The notes: a model not told the origin generated them from the letters alone. 64,000 nucleotides of DNA from Bacillus bingmayongensis (GCF_000299035.1 NZ_JH921518.1:1090439-1154438); one strand, 5' to 3'. Positions 25,467 to 35,964 are shown, counted from the first letter of the stretch. Translations and numbers: made by a program.

Positions 25467-26420
25467 CTTCTCTATTTCCTCCTCAGAAAATATATTACTA
25501 GCTTCAGAAGTATGTATTCAAAAACTAGTTACCTTTTAATTTAGCAATTAAATTTGTAGATAATTTAAAATCAAATATCTTATAAATCATTTGAATGAAC
25601 AAAATACGGTAAATATAACAATGATTTACAAAATTGCTAAATCTTAAATCATATGCATAATACGCCATCGTAATTTTCTTTTAAAGAGCTTTTTATCGCA
25701 TCATTCGACATACCAAACTAAATATTTGTCGTTTTTTTCCTGTTATATTATTCCTATCTTTTGAAAAATATCCCAAAATAAAGATGTTTTATAAAAATAC
25801 CCTATTAATTAACGTTTTTTTCGGAATTTTTTTATTTGTTTGTTTATTTAGAAAAAAATGTTTTTTTGTCGAATTTTAACAAAAAACATTTTTTTCAAGT
25901 TCAAATTATCTCATCAAAAATAAAATGAAACTTCTATTAGTAGATCGGCTTCTTCACCTTCAACGGATGGTTCATTAGCCAAATAAATCGAGTTTTCGCA
26001 GACAGTTATTTCTTTCTTCTTACTTTCGTTTACTACAATATATAAAATATAAAAATATTTTTATCCCGCTGTTTCTAAACAGTAAGCCCTAAGTTTCACT
26101 TGACATGCCTGTGCAGAAAGATGGTCTAACTGTTTCTATGCACGGTCAAATATTCTCTCCTAACTAAAAAGAATGGTTTTATGTCGTTTTTTCAATTTGT
26201 ATTTACATACTCATTCACTCATTTAGAACTTCATCTAAAAATTCAACTATAAAATTACCTAAAGATTGCTTCTACTCTATCATCACATTACTTTTACAAA
26301 AAAAACGAACCACCCTTTCGTTACACACGCAAGGATGGTTCGTCTTTTTCATTTCGATATTACTTTCTGAATATAGTAAGCTTTATTCGTATACAATACG
26401 CTAAGCCTGTCCACATTTCA
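25467..26420. other. Long AT-rich region upstream of S-layer gene
   Basis: A 950-bp stretch with no gene on either strand. It includes poly-A/T tracts near 25790-25900. The S-layer promoter and leader must lie here on the minus strand, but no single -35/-10 pair is convincing. A copy of the second dispersed repeat occupies ~26098-26210. A hairpin at 26318-26345 (AACCATCC/GGATGGTT) lies toward the glucosaminidase end. Confidence 0.5.
26098..26210 (+). repeat. Second dispersed repeat, diverged copy
   Basis: It shares the blocks CACTTGACATGCC, GTTTCTATGCACGGTC, ATTCTCTC and TTTTTTCAATTTGTAT with the copies at 41543 and 48730. Confidence 0.55.
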
Positions 26421-28271
26421 TTAGTGTTTTACATACTCTACATTTTCTTTTATAATGTACCCTTCTTGTACCTTAGGATCATCCGAAACGACCTTAATCC
26501 AGAGCTGACCATTGATTGTTTCTTCTCCTGTAACAGTTACAACCGTGTCTGTACTTAAACGATACAGGCGTTCATCTGACACACTTGGATTATTTTTTAC
26601 ATCTACATTATTTGTCACACGTGCAAGTTTATATCTATTATACTCTTTCTTACCTAAATACATATCAAAGCGGAACATATGACCAGCTACTTTTTTCCCC
26701 CAATTGGCATCCGATGCATACTTCATATTAAGGCCGCCTGCTTTATTACCTGTATACGTCGCTGTATAACGCCAATGTCCTGGATTTAAATATCCTTCAT
26801 TCATATACACTTTTGCCGCATGTTCAATACAGTCTTCTTTCGAATTGAACTGTTCACCGTTACCATACGGACTGTCATCTGTTGCTCTTAATCCAAATAA
26901 ATTATTCTTATCTTTTGCAAGATCACTCGTTCCATATAAACTCTCATGAACTGCTAATGAATATAAGAAAAGTGCATTTACATTATATTTACTTTCTACT
27001 TCTTTAAACTTCTTCCCTAATCCAATAAGTGGAGAGTCTGGTTTAATCCATTTAATATAACGATCTAACTCTTCTGCTGTATATTTTGTTTTTGTTCGTA
27101 AAGATACATAGTTAAAATATTGATAGAAAGTTTCATTTCCGAATGTTTTTCCATCTACACTATATATTTGTTGTCCCTGTTTCATAAATGACGGTGCCGC
27201 GCCATATCGAAATTCTGTATAACCTGGTGAACTAGTATTATAAGTATAATATTTATGATATAAATAGCCGTCCCCTTTTACATAATAAAACGATTTTTTC
27301 ATTTCATTTTCAGGAATTAAAGTTACTTCATTTTTCTTAACATAGCCAACCAAGTCAGAAATTTGAACTTTCACTCGGTCCTCTTCAACCTGCAACACTT
27401 TGAATTCCGTTCCGTATTGAACGTATGTAATAATACTTTGTAAGTTATCATTATATATATTCATTGTATTCGTTGTTTCTAATTTCTTTGCACTTGCAAA
27501 TCCGCCTTGAATCCATACAAATTCACCGTTATACTTAACTCCGTTCATTCCCTCGTTTTGCGCAGCTGTAACAGCTTCTTTATACGTACTATAATTCCCT
27601 ACCTCTACTTCTGTTCCATCTTCTTTTACATTCGTCACTACATATTTTTTTGTTTCCACAGATTCTTTATCAATCTTTTGAAGCATTCCACTTAAAAATG
27701 CTGCAGCAGTACCCCTTGTAGCAGATAACTTTGGTCTAAATGTATGATCTTCTGGATATCCTTTAATAATTCCAGCTGCTACGACAAACTGAACATGCTC
27801 CGGATATTGAATTTGCTTTGCATCAGTAAAAGTTAACGGAGATAAAGGGACATTAATATTTTTATATACTAATGCATTTCGCACCATTACTGCCATCTCT
27901 TCACGCGTAATTTCATCATCCGGCGCAAATATATTATTTCCGCGACCAACTAGAATTTTTGCATGAGCTGCTCTACTCACACCATCATATAAACCATAGG
28001 ATTGCGGAACATCTGTAAAGTTTGAATCTGCTTTAGGTAACTGTAATGCTTTTGCTATTAATGTAGCAAACTCCGCCCTTGTTACATTTTTATCAGGTAA
28101 ATATACATTTCCTCCGTATCCTGACATAATCCCTCTGTCAATTAGGAAGCGTAACTGTGGCTCAAATAAATGCCCTGTAATATCATCACTTGCCGCATAA
28201 CTCGCTACAGGAGTTAAAAGTAATGAACCAGTTAATGCAACTGCCGCTAAGCCTTTTGAAAATTTTTTCAC
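26421..28271 (-). CDS. SLH-domain endo-beta-N-acetylglucosaminidase (GH73)
   Basis: A 616-residue secreted murein hydrolase. The signal peptide (residues 1-26, ending ASYAAS) is followed by three SLH domains (~30-205; motifs GYGGNVYLPDKNVTRAEFA and GRGNNIFAPDDEITREEMA), SPOR/SH3-like linkers, then a GH73 LytG-type domain (~400-545) with the catalytic Glu in FLYSLAVHESLYGTS. A final SH3-like segment (~560-616) closes it. It resembles BslO, the S-layer-associated glucosaminidase that separates B. anthracis chains. The start is GTG 28271, six bases after AGGAGGATAAAC begins its SD. Anchoring requires CsaB-made pyruvylated polymer. Confidence 0.9.
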   Translation of the reverse strand: MKKFSKGLAAVALTGSLLLTPVASYAASDDITGHLFEPQLRFLIDRGIMSGYGGNVYLPDKNVTRAEFATLIAKALQLPKADSNFTDVPQSYGLYDGVSRAAHAKILVGRGNNIFAPDDEITREEMAVMVRNALVYKNINVPLSPLTFTDAKQIQYPEHVQFVVAAGIIKGYPEDHTFRPKLSATRGTAAAFLSGMLQKIDKESVETKKYVVTNVKEDGTEVEVGNYSTYKEAVTAAQNEGMNGVKYNGEFVWIQGGFASAKKLETTNTMNIYNDNLQSIITYVQYGTEFKVLQVEEDRVKVQISDLVGYVKKNEVTLIPENEMKKSFYYVKGDGYLYHKYYTYNTSSPGYTEFRYGAAPSFMKQGQQIYSVDGKTFGNETFYQYFNYVSLRTKTKYTAEELDRYIKWIKPDSPLIGLGKKFKEVESKYNVNALFLYSLAVHESLYGTSDLAKDKNNLFGLRATDDSPYGNGEQFNSKEDCIEHAAKVYMNEGYLNPGHWRYTATYTGNKAGGLNMKYASDANWGKKVAGHMFRFDMYLGKKEYNRYKLARVTNNVDVKNNPSVSDERLYRLSTDTVVTVTGEETINGQLWIKVVSDDPKVQEGYIIKENVEYVKH

Positions 28272-28339
28272 GTTTATCCTCCTCTTAATCTAATAAATTA
28301 CTGTTTCCAAATCGATTATATACTACATAGATTGACACG

Positions 28340-28498
28340 ATAAAGTGAAACTTTAATCAGTGGGGGTTTTCTTCATCCCCCACTGATTATTAGCCCTCAC
28401 GAATCGGGCTTTTACGGGCAGTTGATCCCCCACCTAACTCCCTTGCTTTCGCTGAACTTTGAGGTGGGGGGTCTTACTGCCCGTTAATGCGGGATAAA
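28340..28498 (+). repeat. bcr1-like repeat, full-length copy
   Basis: A 159-bp unit bounded by ATAAA at both ends, matching the reported TTTAT-type duplication of the bcr1 element. It contains a CAGTGGGGG/CCCCCACTG hairpin, the CAATCGGGCTTTTACGGG block, and a CCCCCACCT/AGGTGGGGG hairpin, then GCGGGATAAA. Confidence 0.85.
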
Positions 28499-28557
28499 TA
28501 AAAATTAGCAGAGAGTAGGAAAATTTCCTCTTGTGATTTCAAACTAAACATATAGTT

Positions 28558-28625
28558 ATAAAGTGAAATCCCCCTCACCATTAGGCTCTTACAGGAAATT
28601 ATCCCCATCTTGAATCATCAGGTGG
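28558..28625 (+). repeat. bcr1-like repeat, degenerate partial copy
   Basis: It starts ATAAAGTGAAAT and keeps weakened CACCATTAGGCTCTTACAGG and TCATCAGGTGG blocks just 60 bp after the full-length copy. Confidence 0.45.
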
Positions 28626-28767
28626 ATCCATATTTCAACAAATAAAATCCTTTATACTCATTCATAATGATATATAATGTTATTGGTCATAAGTAGCCCT
28701 TTCATGGATTACAGTTTTACTTAATCTAATTTTTTCATAGCTATAAATATAGTTTGGAGGATGTATC

Positions 28768-30207
28768 ATGCCTAAGTTATACAAGTTCACATCTAGATCT
28801 TTACAGATACTAGCATTCTTATTTTTTATTCTAACATTCATTTACTCTCTTCAATCTTTGCTAAATAACCCTACATATAATCATATACCCTTTCTGTTGT
28901 TCATGCTTATCATTGGGGTCATACTTATTCTATTCGTCGCCTTTATAGTTAATCGATATATGAATAAAAGGAAATTTATCCTATTTATTTGTTTACTAGC
29001 ATTCGGCCTCCGACTATCATGGGTACTTACAATCGACACAAATGTAATCCAAGACTTTGAACGGATGTATCAAGGGGCAATCAGTGCTGCAAATCATGAT
29101 TTCACTTTTGCGACTAAACCTTACTTTACAACTTGGGTCTACCAATTAGGATTTACGATGTATCAAGCTGCTGTAGTAAAACTATTTGGAACAGGTACCT
29201 TAGCAATTAAACTACTAAATATACTATATTGTACTGGTATTACATTGTTCATATATCGGATTGCTGCACAACTCTTTAACGAATTTAGTGGTAGAATTGC
29301 TGCACTTACTTTTGCCATGTATATACCGAATATTATCATGTGTTCCGTGTTAACAAATCAACACCTAGCAACCTTCTTGTTCTATGCCGGATTCTATCTT
29401 CTTATCAAAAAAGGAATTACTCATCCATATGCATGGATTTTTGCCGGCGTATTGATTGCTTTTGGAGATATTATGAGACCAATCGGCCTTGTCATTCTAC
29501 TTGCTCTAGCATGTTTTCTCTTCCTAGTTTATATAATAGGAGAGCAAAAAATAAGCAAAAAGATGGTATTAAAAAAATTAGTTGGAATAATTGGTATTTA
29601 TTATATCGTTCATTATATTGTGAGCTATTCATTTATAGCCGCCGGTATTACGCAATACCCTCTTTCTAATAGGGACCCTTATTGGAAATTTGTATTAGGA
29701 TTTAATCATGAAACGGTAGGTACATTCTCTTTTACTGACTATCAACTTGTCAATCAGTACGATGTTGGTGAGGAACGGTTTGCAATCGAAAAAAGTCTCA
29801 TTCAAGAACGTACGAAAGATAAAAAGCAATTCGTAGTATTACTTCATGATAAATTCCAATCCATGTGGGGAGATTATGACGCATCTGTTTACTGGGCACT
29901 AGAAGGTTATGAATATCCGAATTTAAAAAATCTCTTACGGACGATTGAAAAACTTTCATATATTAGCATTTGTCTATTTGCTTGTCTCTCCTTCATGAGA
30001 GTGATAAAAGAAACAAACAATAAACAATTGTCATTTTTCTTATTATTACTTCTAGGTTATGCAGCTGTACACTTACTCATTGAAATTCAAACACGCTATC
30101 GATATTTTATTATGCCCACTTTTATCATCATACAAAGTTATGGCATTTACCTTACTACACAATATATAAAAAAGAAATTTCGGCATAAAACCAAAAGTTT
30201 CTCCTAG
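28768..30207 (+). CDS. GT39-like membrane glycosyltransferase
   Basis: A 479-residue protein with about eleven hydrophobic helices and the layout of GT39/ArnT-type (GT-C fold) glycosyltransferases. The first large loop holds acidic residues (LTIDTNVIQDFERMYQGA) at the position of the GT-C catalytic Asp, and the segment IRRRY-like ETQTRYRYFIMPTF-type block near the end is typical of the family (here IEIQTRYRYFIMPTFIII). These enzymes move sugars from lipid phosphates to surface molecules. TTTGGAGGA precedes ATG 28768. Its place between the glucosaminidase and csaB suggests a role in surface polysaccharide or S-layer decoration; that is inferred. Confidence 0.7.
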   Translation: MPKLYKFTSRSLQILAFLFFILTFIYSLQSLLNNPTYNHIPFLLFMLIIGVILILFVAFIVNRYMNKRKFILFICLLAFGLRLSWVLTIDTNVIQDFERMYQGAISAANHDFTFATKPYFTTWVYQLGFTMYQAAVVKLFGTGTLAIKLLNILYCTGITLFIYRIAAQLFNEFSGRIAALTFAMYIPNIIMCSVLTNQHLATFLFYAGFYLLIKKGITHPYAWIFAGVLIAFGDIMRPIGLVILLALACFLFLVYIIGEQKISKKMVLKKLVGIIGIYYIVHYIVSYSFIAAGITQYPLSNRDPYWKFVLGFNHETVGTFSFTDYQLVNQYDVGEERFAIEKSLIQERTKDKKQFVVLLHDKFQSMWGDYDASVYWALEGYEYPNLKNLLRTIEKLSYISICLFACLSFMRVIKETNNKQLSFFLLLLLGYAAVHLLIEIQTRYRYFIMPTFIIIQSYGIYLTTQYIKKKFRHKTKSFS

Positions 30208-30218
30208 GTAAAATAATG

Positions 30219-30259
30219 ATAAAGTGAAACTTTAAACAGCCCGCAAATAGCGGGATAAA
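30219..30259 (+). repeat. bcr1-like repeat, 41-bp mini copy
   Basis: It keeps only the two ends: ATAAAGTGAAACTTTAA and CCGCAAATAGCGGGATAAA, with the whole centre missing. Confidence 0.65.
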
Positions 30260-30319
30260 AATAAGAGGGTGATTTCAAAAGGTCTCAATTCATCGACCTT
30301 TTGTTTCACCCTCTTTATT
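30260..30319. terminator. Bidirectional hairpin between GT39-like gene and csaB
   Basis: AAGAGGGTGA/TCACCCTCTT with an inner AAAAGGTC/GACCTTTT stem; it overlaps the csaB C-terminal codons. Confidence 0.75.
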
Positions 30320-31381
30320 TAAATGACGGATCAATCTTTTTGCTGATTTTACACTTTGCACTTGTAAGTCGTCTACTCTCTTTTGCAAATGATGTTGCAT
30401 AGCTTCATGTTGATTCAACTGTTTTTTCGCCATTTTATACAAATCTTCTGCATCCCAATCCCCATCTACACTTCCAATTATAGGCTGATTAACTTGCCGT
30501 AAAAATGAATCAACTTTCGGATCATACGAAATTCCAATCATTGGTGTTGCAGCCACAGCCGAGAAAATAAGAGCATGGAGGCGCATACCAATCAAAAGCG
30601 AGCACTCTGATAAAATAGATATTTTCTCATTAATATCCATCTTATAGGGAAGCATATAAGTCTCCTCTCCTATTAAATCAATCACATCTCGTGATGCATT
30701 TTGATCAAAAGGTCCATGCATTGGTACAAAAAGAATATGATACCCTTCCTGTTTCAGTTTTTTTACTGCTATCGCTAACTTTTTCATGTAGTCTTCTTTC
30801 GCATTCCAATACCGTACACTAATAGCGATTATTTTCCCATGTAGTGAATGCTTTTGTAACCAATCCGATTTGTATCCTGACCTCCAGGCTAATACTGGAT
30901 CCGGAACAAGTTCAATCTCTCTTTTTATCCCAAGTTCTTTTAAATATAAAAAAGAATCTTCATCACGTACTGAGATGTATTCTGATTTCGATAAATGCCA
31001 CTTTACTAACAAACGATTATGTCTTTTAGTAATCGGACCTATTCCTTGTGAATAAATATAATACGGCTTATGTAACAGCCGAGCAAGTCCCATAATACCG
31101 GTATAGTACAAAATACTCTTCACACTCGTTTGATCCTGCAGTAGACTACCGCCACCACTAATAAGTCCATCGCTTCTCTTTATCGCTCCATACACCGCTC
31201 TTATATCCCAACGATTTACCGCTTCAACACCGTACATTTTTTTTGTATAGTCAGGGTCATTTGAAAGTACAACAAGCTCAAGGTTAGGCTCCTCTTCATG
31301 CAATGCTTTAATAATTGATTGCAAAATTGCTTCGTCCCCAACATTATAAAAACCATAATATCCTGATAAAACTAACCGCAC
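30290..31381 (-). CDS. csaB: Polysaccharide pyruvyl transferase CsaB
   Basis: A 363-residue cytosolic enzyme that adds ketal-pyruvate to the secondary cell-wall polysaccharide, the modification recognised by SLH domains. Family features are the start RLVLSGYYGFYNVGDEAILQ, the SGGGSLLQDQTS loop, and C-terminal GMRLHALIFSAVAATPMIGI with conserved R and H. The SD GGAGGAG precedes GTG 31381, giving a length close to B. anthracis CsaB; the longer frame would include the SD. It is downstream of csaA on the same strand, as in B. anthracis. It is essential for attaching every SLH protein encoded here. Confidence 0.92.
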   Translation of the reverse strand: MRLVLSGYYGFYNVGDEAILQSIIKALHEEEPNLELVVLSNDPDYTKKMYGVEAVNRWDIRAVYGAIKRSDGLISGGGSLLQDQTSVKSILYYTGIMGLARLLHKPYYIYSQGIGPITKRHNRLLVKWHLSKSEYISVRDEDSFLYLKELGIKREIELVPDPVLAWRSGYKSDWLQKHSLHGKIIAISVRYWNAKEDYMKKLAIAVKKLKQEGYHILFVPMHGPFDQNASRDVIDLIGEETYMLPYKMDINEKISILSECSLLIGMRLHALIFSAVAATPMIGISYDPKVDSFLRQVNQPIIGSVDGDWDAEDLYKMAKKQLNQHEAMQHHLQKRVDDLQVQSVKSAKRLIRHLNKEGETKGR

Positions 31382-31582
31382 GCTTAATCTCCTCCAACAT
31401 TTCGCAATCAACTGAACAAATTGCCATCAATCTCTCATGACAAAAGATTCGATAGCTTCAAACTTATCTATATATAATAAATCCGTGCAAATTTACCACT
31501 GCAACTTAACTTACTATTTGCATTACATATTTCATATAAAGGCCAGATAAATATTCATATCTTCCCTAATAAATGTTTCACT

Positions 31583-33103
31583 TTATTTACGCAAAAATGG
31601 GATTCGCTCTCTTGATATCCAGTTTAATTTCAGCGCACAAATCATATATAAAAGTGATACAACACTTAATGCAATGAAACTATACAGCAATGCGATAAAA
31701 CGTGAAGTTGTTACATTTATTATAGTAGTTAATTCATACAATCCTATTCCAAATATGCAAGATATAATAATTACGGATAAAAATCCCCCAATTTTTATCG
31801 AGTAAGCAAGATACCTTCTAATATAGGCGTAATTTATAGTACAAATCATTATATATATGATAAGCGTGCTATATGCCGCTCCGTCTATTCCAAACTTTCC
31901 AACAAGTACAAGGTTTAACAGCCCTTTCACAATACTTGCCCCAATGACAATCCATGCGGCCTGCATAGAACGATTGATTCCTTGTAAAACGCCTATTGAT
32001 AATACCATATAAGAGGTGAAATACGAACTTCCAATCATAATAGCTAACATGCCGCTTCCTTTTGCATCTGTAAACAAACCAATATTCAACGGTACTGTTA
32101 ATGCCATCAGCCATATCGTCATTGGCATTGTTATAACGTGCGCAAGTTGATTTGTTTGCTGCACCGTCACTTTCGCTAATTTCATATCTTTCTTTGCTAA
32201 AGCAGATGTTAATAACGGAATTAGTGGAAATACAATCGCACTAGAAAATACAACAATCAATTGTGTAAATGCAAACCCCCGACTATAAATTCCATACTGC
32301 GTTTGAATCATGCTTGCAGTTCCGTGCAATACATTAGGAATCGTTACAGAATCAATTAAATTTAACAGTGGCATTGATAATGCTCCAATAGCAATTGGAA
32401 TCGATACACTTAGTATCTTCTTACCATCTCTTTTTAAATCTTGAAATGAATATATTATTCCCTTATAATAATACGAACTTTTTACATACGTCATTCTTAA
32501 ATAAATGAGCGAACTAATAACTCCTAGAAAAGAACCCACCATCGCTCCGCCAGTTATAACACTGCTACTTTTATTCCAAGTCACAAATAGATAGGCAATT
32601 GTCAGCATAAAGAATACGCGAACAAATTGTTCAATTACTTGTGAAACACCAGTTGGAACCATATCACCAAACCCTTGAAAATACCCTCGATATACTGCCA
32701 TATACGGGGCAATTAAAAGCGCAAATGATGTAACGATTAGTGGTAACCTTGTCTCTTGTCCACCAAGTATTTCTGCGATTTCACTTGAACATAACAGAAT
32801 ACTCACAAAACCCACGGCTCCAAATGTAATCCCTACAATAGAAGCAGATGTGAATAATTTTGCGATTCCTTCTCGATCATGTTTTTCATTACGCTCTGCG
32901 ATTAACTTTGATATTGCAAGAGGCACTCCTGCTACTGATAAAGTTAGGGCAATCATATACACAGGAAAAACAAGCCTGAAAATACCAAGCACCTCATCTC
33001 CTGCGATATTTTGCAACGGAATTTGAAAGAAGCTTCCTAACAGTTTCGATAGAAAGGTTGTAATCGTTAAAATGGCTGCCCCTTTTACAAACTTTTTATT
33101 CAT
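31583..33103 (-). CDS. csaA: Polysaccharide flippase-like transporter CsaA
   Basis: A 506-residue membrane protein with about 14 helices of the MOP/PST (Wzx, SpoVB-like) flippase group. The N-terminus KFVKGAAILTITTFLSKLLG and the block GVPLAISKLIAERNEK are typical. CsaA of B. anthracis is described as an oligosaccharide transporter for the pyruvylated wall polymer; the gene order csaA-csaB supports the same role. The SD is weak (AGAGAAG, five bases from ATG 33103). The gap to csaB is 200 bp with no visible gene. The stop codon overlaps a 12-base remnant of the bcr1 left end. Confidence 0.86.
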   Translation of the reverse strand: MNKKFVKGAAILTITTFLSKLLGSFFQIPLQNIAGDEVLGIFRLVFPVYMIALTLSVAGVPLAISKLIAERNEKHDREGIAKLFTSASIVGITFGAVGFVSILLCSSEIAEILGGQETRLPLIVTSFALLIAPYMAVYRGYFQGFGDMVPTGVSQVIEQFVRVFFMLTIAYLFVTWNKSSSVITGGAMVGSFLGVISSLIYLRMTYVKSSYYYKGIIYSFQDLKRDGKKILSVSIPIAIGALSMPLLNLIDSVTIPNVLHGTASMIQTQYGIYSRGFAFTQLIVVFSSAIVFPLIPLLTSALAKKDMKLAKVTVQQTNQLAHVITMPMTIWLMALTVPLNIGLFTDAKGSGMLAIMIGSSYFTSYMVLSIGVLQGINRSMQAAWIVIGASIVKGLLNLVLVGKFGIDGAAYSTLIIYIMICTINYAYIRRYLAYSIKIGGFLSVIIISCIFGIGLYELTTIINVTTSRFIALLYSFIALSVVSLLYMICALKLNWISRERIPFLRK

Positions 33104-33232
33104 ATTTCTTCTCTTTTCTTTCTATACATTTATTCTAAATTCATGTAAAACCATATCTAAATCTGAAATATATTTTATTCCTACTTCTTATATATTCACA
33201 AAAACTATATATCCATCTTGATTTTCCACCAT

Positions 33233-33329
33233 ATAAAGTGAAACTTTAATCAGTGGGGGGGTTCTTCATCCCCCACTGATTATTAGTCCGCACCAATCGG
33301 GCTTTTACGGGCAGCCCGCCCCCACCTAA
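33233..33329 (+). repeat. bcr1-like repeat, 5' half
   Basis: ATAAAGTGAAACTTTAATC, a CAGTGGGGG hairpin and CAATCGGGCTTTTACGGGCAG are intact, then the element breaks off and runs into a tail of the second repeat family (~33326-33375). Confidence 0.7.
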
Positions 33330-33375
33330 AAAGAACTGTTTTATACCGTTTTTTCAATGTGTACTTATATACTAC
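33326..33375 (+). repeat. Second dispersed repeat, tail fragment
   Basis: CCTAAAAAGAACTGTTTTAT and TTTTTTCAATGTGTACTTATA match the end of the copy at 26098-26210. Confidence 0.45.
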
Positions 33376-33562
33376 TGAACCTACACACATATTATCTCAT
33401 TAAATTATCATAACAAATTTATTATATATTGAATACTCTCTTTCTTTGTTATAAATCAAAAATAAAGAAGCTATTAAAAATTCAATATTTATACTTAACG
33501 ATATTATTTATCCGTATTTTCCTTCTATTCACTACTTCTACTTGTTCCTTATGAACATGTGC

Positions 33563-33568
33563 TATAAT
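33563..33568 (+). promoter_or_regulatory. Extended -10 promoter of secA2
   Basis: TGCTATAAT is a TGN-extended -10 box about 32 bp before the secA2 start; a TTGTTC lies 15 bases upstream as a weak -35. Confidence 0.55.
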
Positions 33569-33600
33569 GAAGCTATTGTCAGTAAGAGGGGTGTAATAGC

Positions 33601-35964
33601 ATGCTGAATTCGTTCAAAAAAATATTAGGGGATTCACAAAAACGTAAGCTAAAAAAATATGAATTACTTGTTGCTGAAATTAATGCACTTGAACCACAAA
33701 TAGAAGCACTATCTGACGAGGCATTACGCCAAAAAACTGCTAGTTTCAAAGAAATGCTTCAAAACGGGAAAACAATTGATGATATAAAAGTAGAAGCATT
33801 TGCCATTGTTCGCGAAGCAGCGAAGCGTGTGCTTGGATTACGCCACTATGATGTACAGTTAATTGGCGGACTCGTATTATTAGAGGGAAATATTGCAGAA
33901 ATGCCAACAGGAGAAGGAAAAACACTCGTCTCTTCTCTACCAACTTATGTACGCGCCTTAGAAGGAAAGGGCGTACATGTTATTACAGTGAATGACTATT
34001 TAGCAAAACGTGATAAAGAATTAATCGGTCAAGTCCACGAGCTTCTCGGCCTGCAGGTCGGATTAAATATTCCAGAAATTGATTCAATTGAGAAAAAACG
34101 TGCATATGAGGCTGATATTACATACGGCATCGGAACAGAATTTGGCTTTGATTATCTCAGGGATAATATGGAATCTTCATCATCCTCACAAGTACAGCGT
34201 CCTTATCATTTTGCAATAATTGATGAAATCGATAGCGTCTTAATTGATGAAGCCAAAACTCCACTCATTATTGCTGGCAAAAAATCCAGCAGTTCTGAAT
34301 TACATTATTTATGTGCAAAAGTAATTAAGACATTTCAAGATGCCGTTCACTATACATATGATGCAGAAACGAAATCATCTAGCTTTACAGATGAAGGAAT
34401 TACAAAAATTGAAGATTTATTTGATATTGATAACCTATATGACATTGAACATCAAACTTTGTATCACTATATGATTCAAGCTTTGCGTGCGCATGTGACA
34501 TTCCAACGAGATGTTGACTATATCGTACGTGATAACAAAATTATGCTTGTTGATATTTTTACAGGGCGCATAATGGATGGACGTTCTTTAAGTGACGGTT
34601 TACACCAAGCGATTGAAGCGAAAGAAGGCTTGGAGATCACAGCAGAAAATCAAACCCAAGCATCCATTACGATTCAAAACTTCTTCCGTATGTATCCAAC
34701 TTTATCCGGAATGACAGGTACAGCAAAAACAGAGGAAAAAGAATTTAATCGTGTATATAGAATGGACGTTATACCGATTCCAACGAACCGTCCTGTTATT
34801 CGTGAAGATTTAAAAGACCTAGTCTATATGACTGCTGATGATAAATATAAAGCAGTGCGTGAAGAGGTTATCAAACGACATGCAAAAGGACAACCTATTT
34901 TAATTGGAACCATGTCCATCTTGCAGTCTGAGGTGGCAGCTCGTTACTTAGATAAAGCTAACTTATCTTATCAGTTACTAAATGCAAAAAGTGCAGAACA
35001 AGAAGCTGACTTAATTGCAACAGCTGGACAAAAAGGGCAAATTACAATTGCGACAAATATGGCTGGACGCGGTACTGATATTTTATTAGGGGACGGTGTA
35101 CTGGAACTCGGCGGCTTACATGTTATCGGAACAGAACGTCATGAATCTCGCCGCGTTGATAACCAGTTAAAAGGTAGAGCTGGCAGACAAGGTGACCCTG
35201 GTAGTTCACAATTCTTCCTTTCATTAGAAGATGATATGTTCCAGCGCTTTGCTCAAGAAGAAGTAGAGAAATTAAAGAAATCATTAAAAACGGATGCTAA
35301 TGGACTCATCATTACTCCGAAAGTACATGATTTTGTGAATCGTACGCAACTCGTTTGTGAGGGCAGTCACTTTTCAATTCGTGAATATAATTTAAAATTA
35401 GACGATGTTATTAATGATCAACGAAATGTAATCTATAAACTTCGTAATCATTTTTTAAATGAAGAGACAAATATGATAGAGATTGTAGTTCCAATGATTG
35501 AACATACAATAGATTCAATCGCTAAACAATATCTCTTAGAAGGAATGCTTCCAGAAGAGTGGGATTTTGTTAGTTTAACAGAATCTATAAAAGAAGTGGT
35601 ACCTGTTGAAACATTCCCACACTTATCAGCTAACGACATTCAGTCTATCGAAGATTTACATGCACGAATACAGGATCCTCTTTCTAAGTATATTGAGCGT
35701 GTACAAGAATTAGAAAATCATATAGAGTCACAACAAGCATTACGTCAAATGGGATTACATTTTCTCGATCAAGTTTGGGTAAATCATTTAGATACAATGC
35801 AGCATTTAAAAGAAGGTATCGGATTAAGACAATATCAGCAAGAAGATCCTACACGCCTTTATCAAAAAGAAGGTCTTGAAATCTTCTCTCAAACATTCAG
35901 TCATTTTGAAAAGGAAATTTCTTTATATCTTGCACAATATTTAAATATTCCACAAAACATATAG
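33601..35964 (+). CDS. secA2: Accessory Sec translocase ATPase SecA2
   Basis: A 787-residue SecA-family motor. Walker A MPTGEGKTLVSSLPTYVRAL, the DEAD-like DEIDSVLIDEAKTPLI, NFFRMYPTLSGMTGT and ATNMAGRGTDILLGDGV helicase motifs, and the QLKGRAGRQGDPGSSQFFLS block are all present. It stops at YLNIPQNI and lacks the C-terminal zinc-binding CxC tail of canonical SecA, as expected for a SecA2. In B. anthracis SecA2 with SlaP drives secretion of Sap and EA1. The slaP gene follows directly. It is divergent from csaAB. SD AGAGGGGTG precedes ATG. Confidence 0.94.
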   Translation: MLNSFKKILGDSQKRKLKKYELLVAEINALEPQIEALSDEALRQKTASFKEMLQNGKTIDDIKVEAFAIVREAAKRVLGLRHYDVQLIGGLVLLEGNIAEMPTGEGKTLVSSLPTYVRALEGKGVHVITVNDYLAKRDKELIGQVHELLGLQVGLNIPEIDSIEKKRAYEADITYGIGTEFGFDYLRDNMESSSSSQVQRPYHFAIIDEIDSVLIDEAKTPLIIAGKKSSSSELHYLCAKVIKTFQDAVHYTYDAETKSSSFTDEGITKIEDLFDIDNLYDIEHQTLYHYMIQALRAHVTFQRDVDYIVRDNKIMLVDIFTGRIMDGRSLSDGLHQAIEAKEGLEITAENQTQASITIQNFFRMYPTLSGMTGTAKTEEKEFNRVYRMDVIPIPTNRPVIREDLKDLVYMTADDKYKAVREEVIKRHAKGQPILIGTMSILQSEVAARYLDKANLSYQLLNAKSAEQEADLIATAGQKGQITIATNMAGRGTDILLGDGVLELGGLHVIGTERHESRRVDNQLKGRAGRQGDPGSSQFFLSLEDDMFQRFAQEEVEKLKKSLKTDANGLIITPKVHDFVNRTQLVCEGSHFSIREYNLKLDDVINDQRNVIYKLRNHFLNEETNMIEIVVPMIEHTIDSIAKQYLLEGMLPEEWDFVSLTESIKEVVPVETFPHLSANDIQSIEDLHARIQDPLSKYIERVQELENHIESQQALRQMGLHFLDQVWVNHLDTMQHLKEGIGLRQYQQEDPTRLYQKEGLEIFSQTFSHFEKEISLYLAQYLNIPQNI

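Noticed and set aside
30844-31055. Plus-strand frames inside csaB
   Set aside because: They are antisense shadows of a well-supported gene and have no SD.
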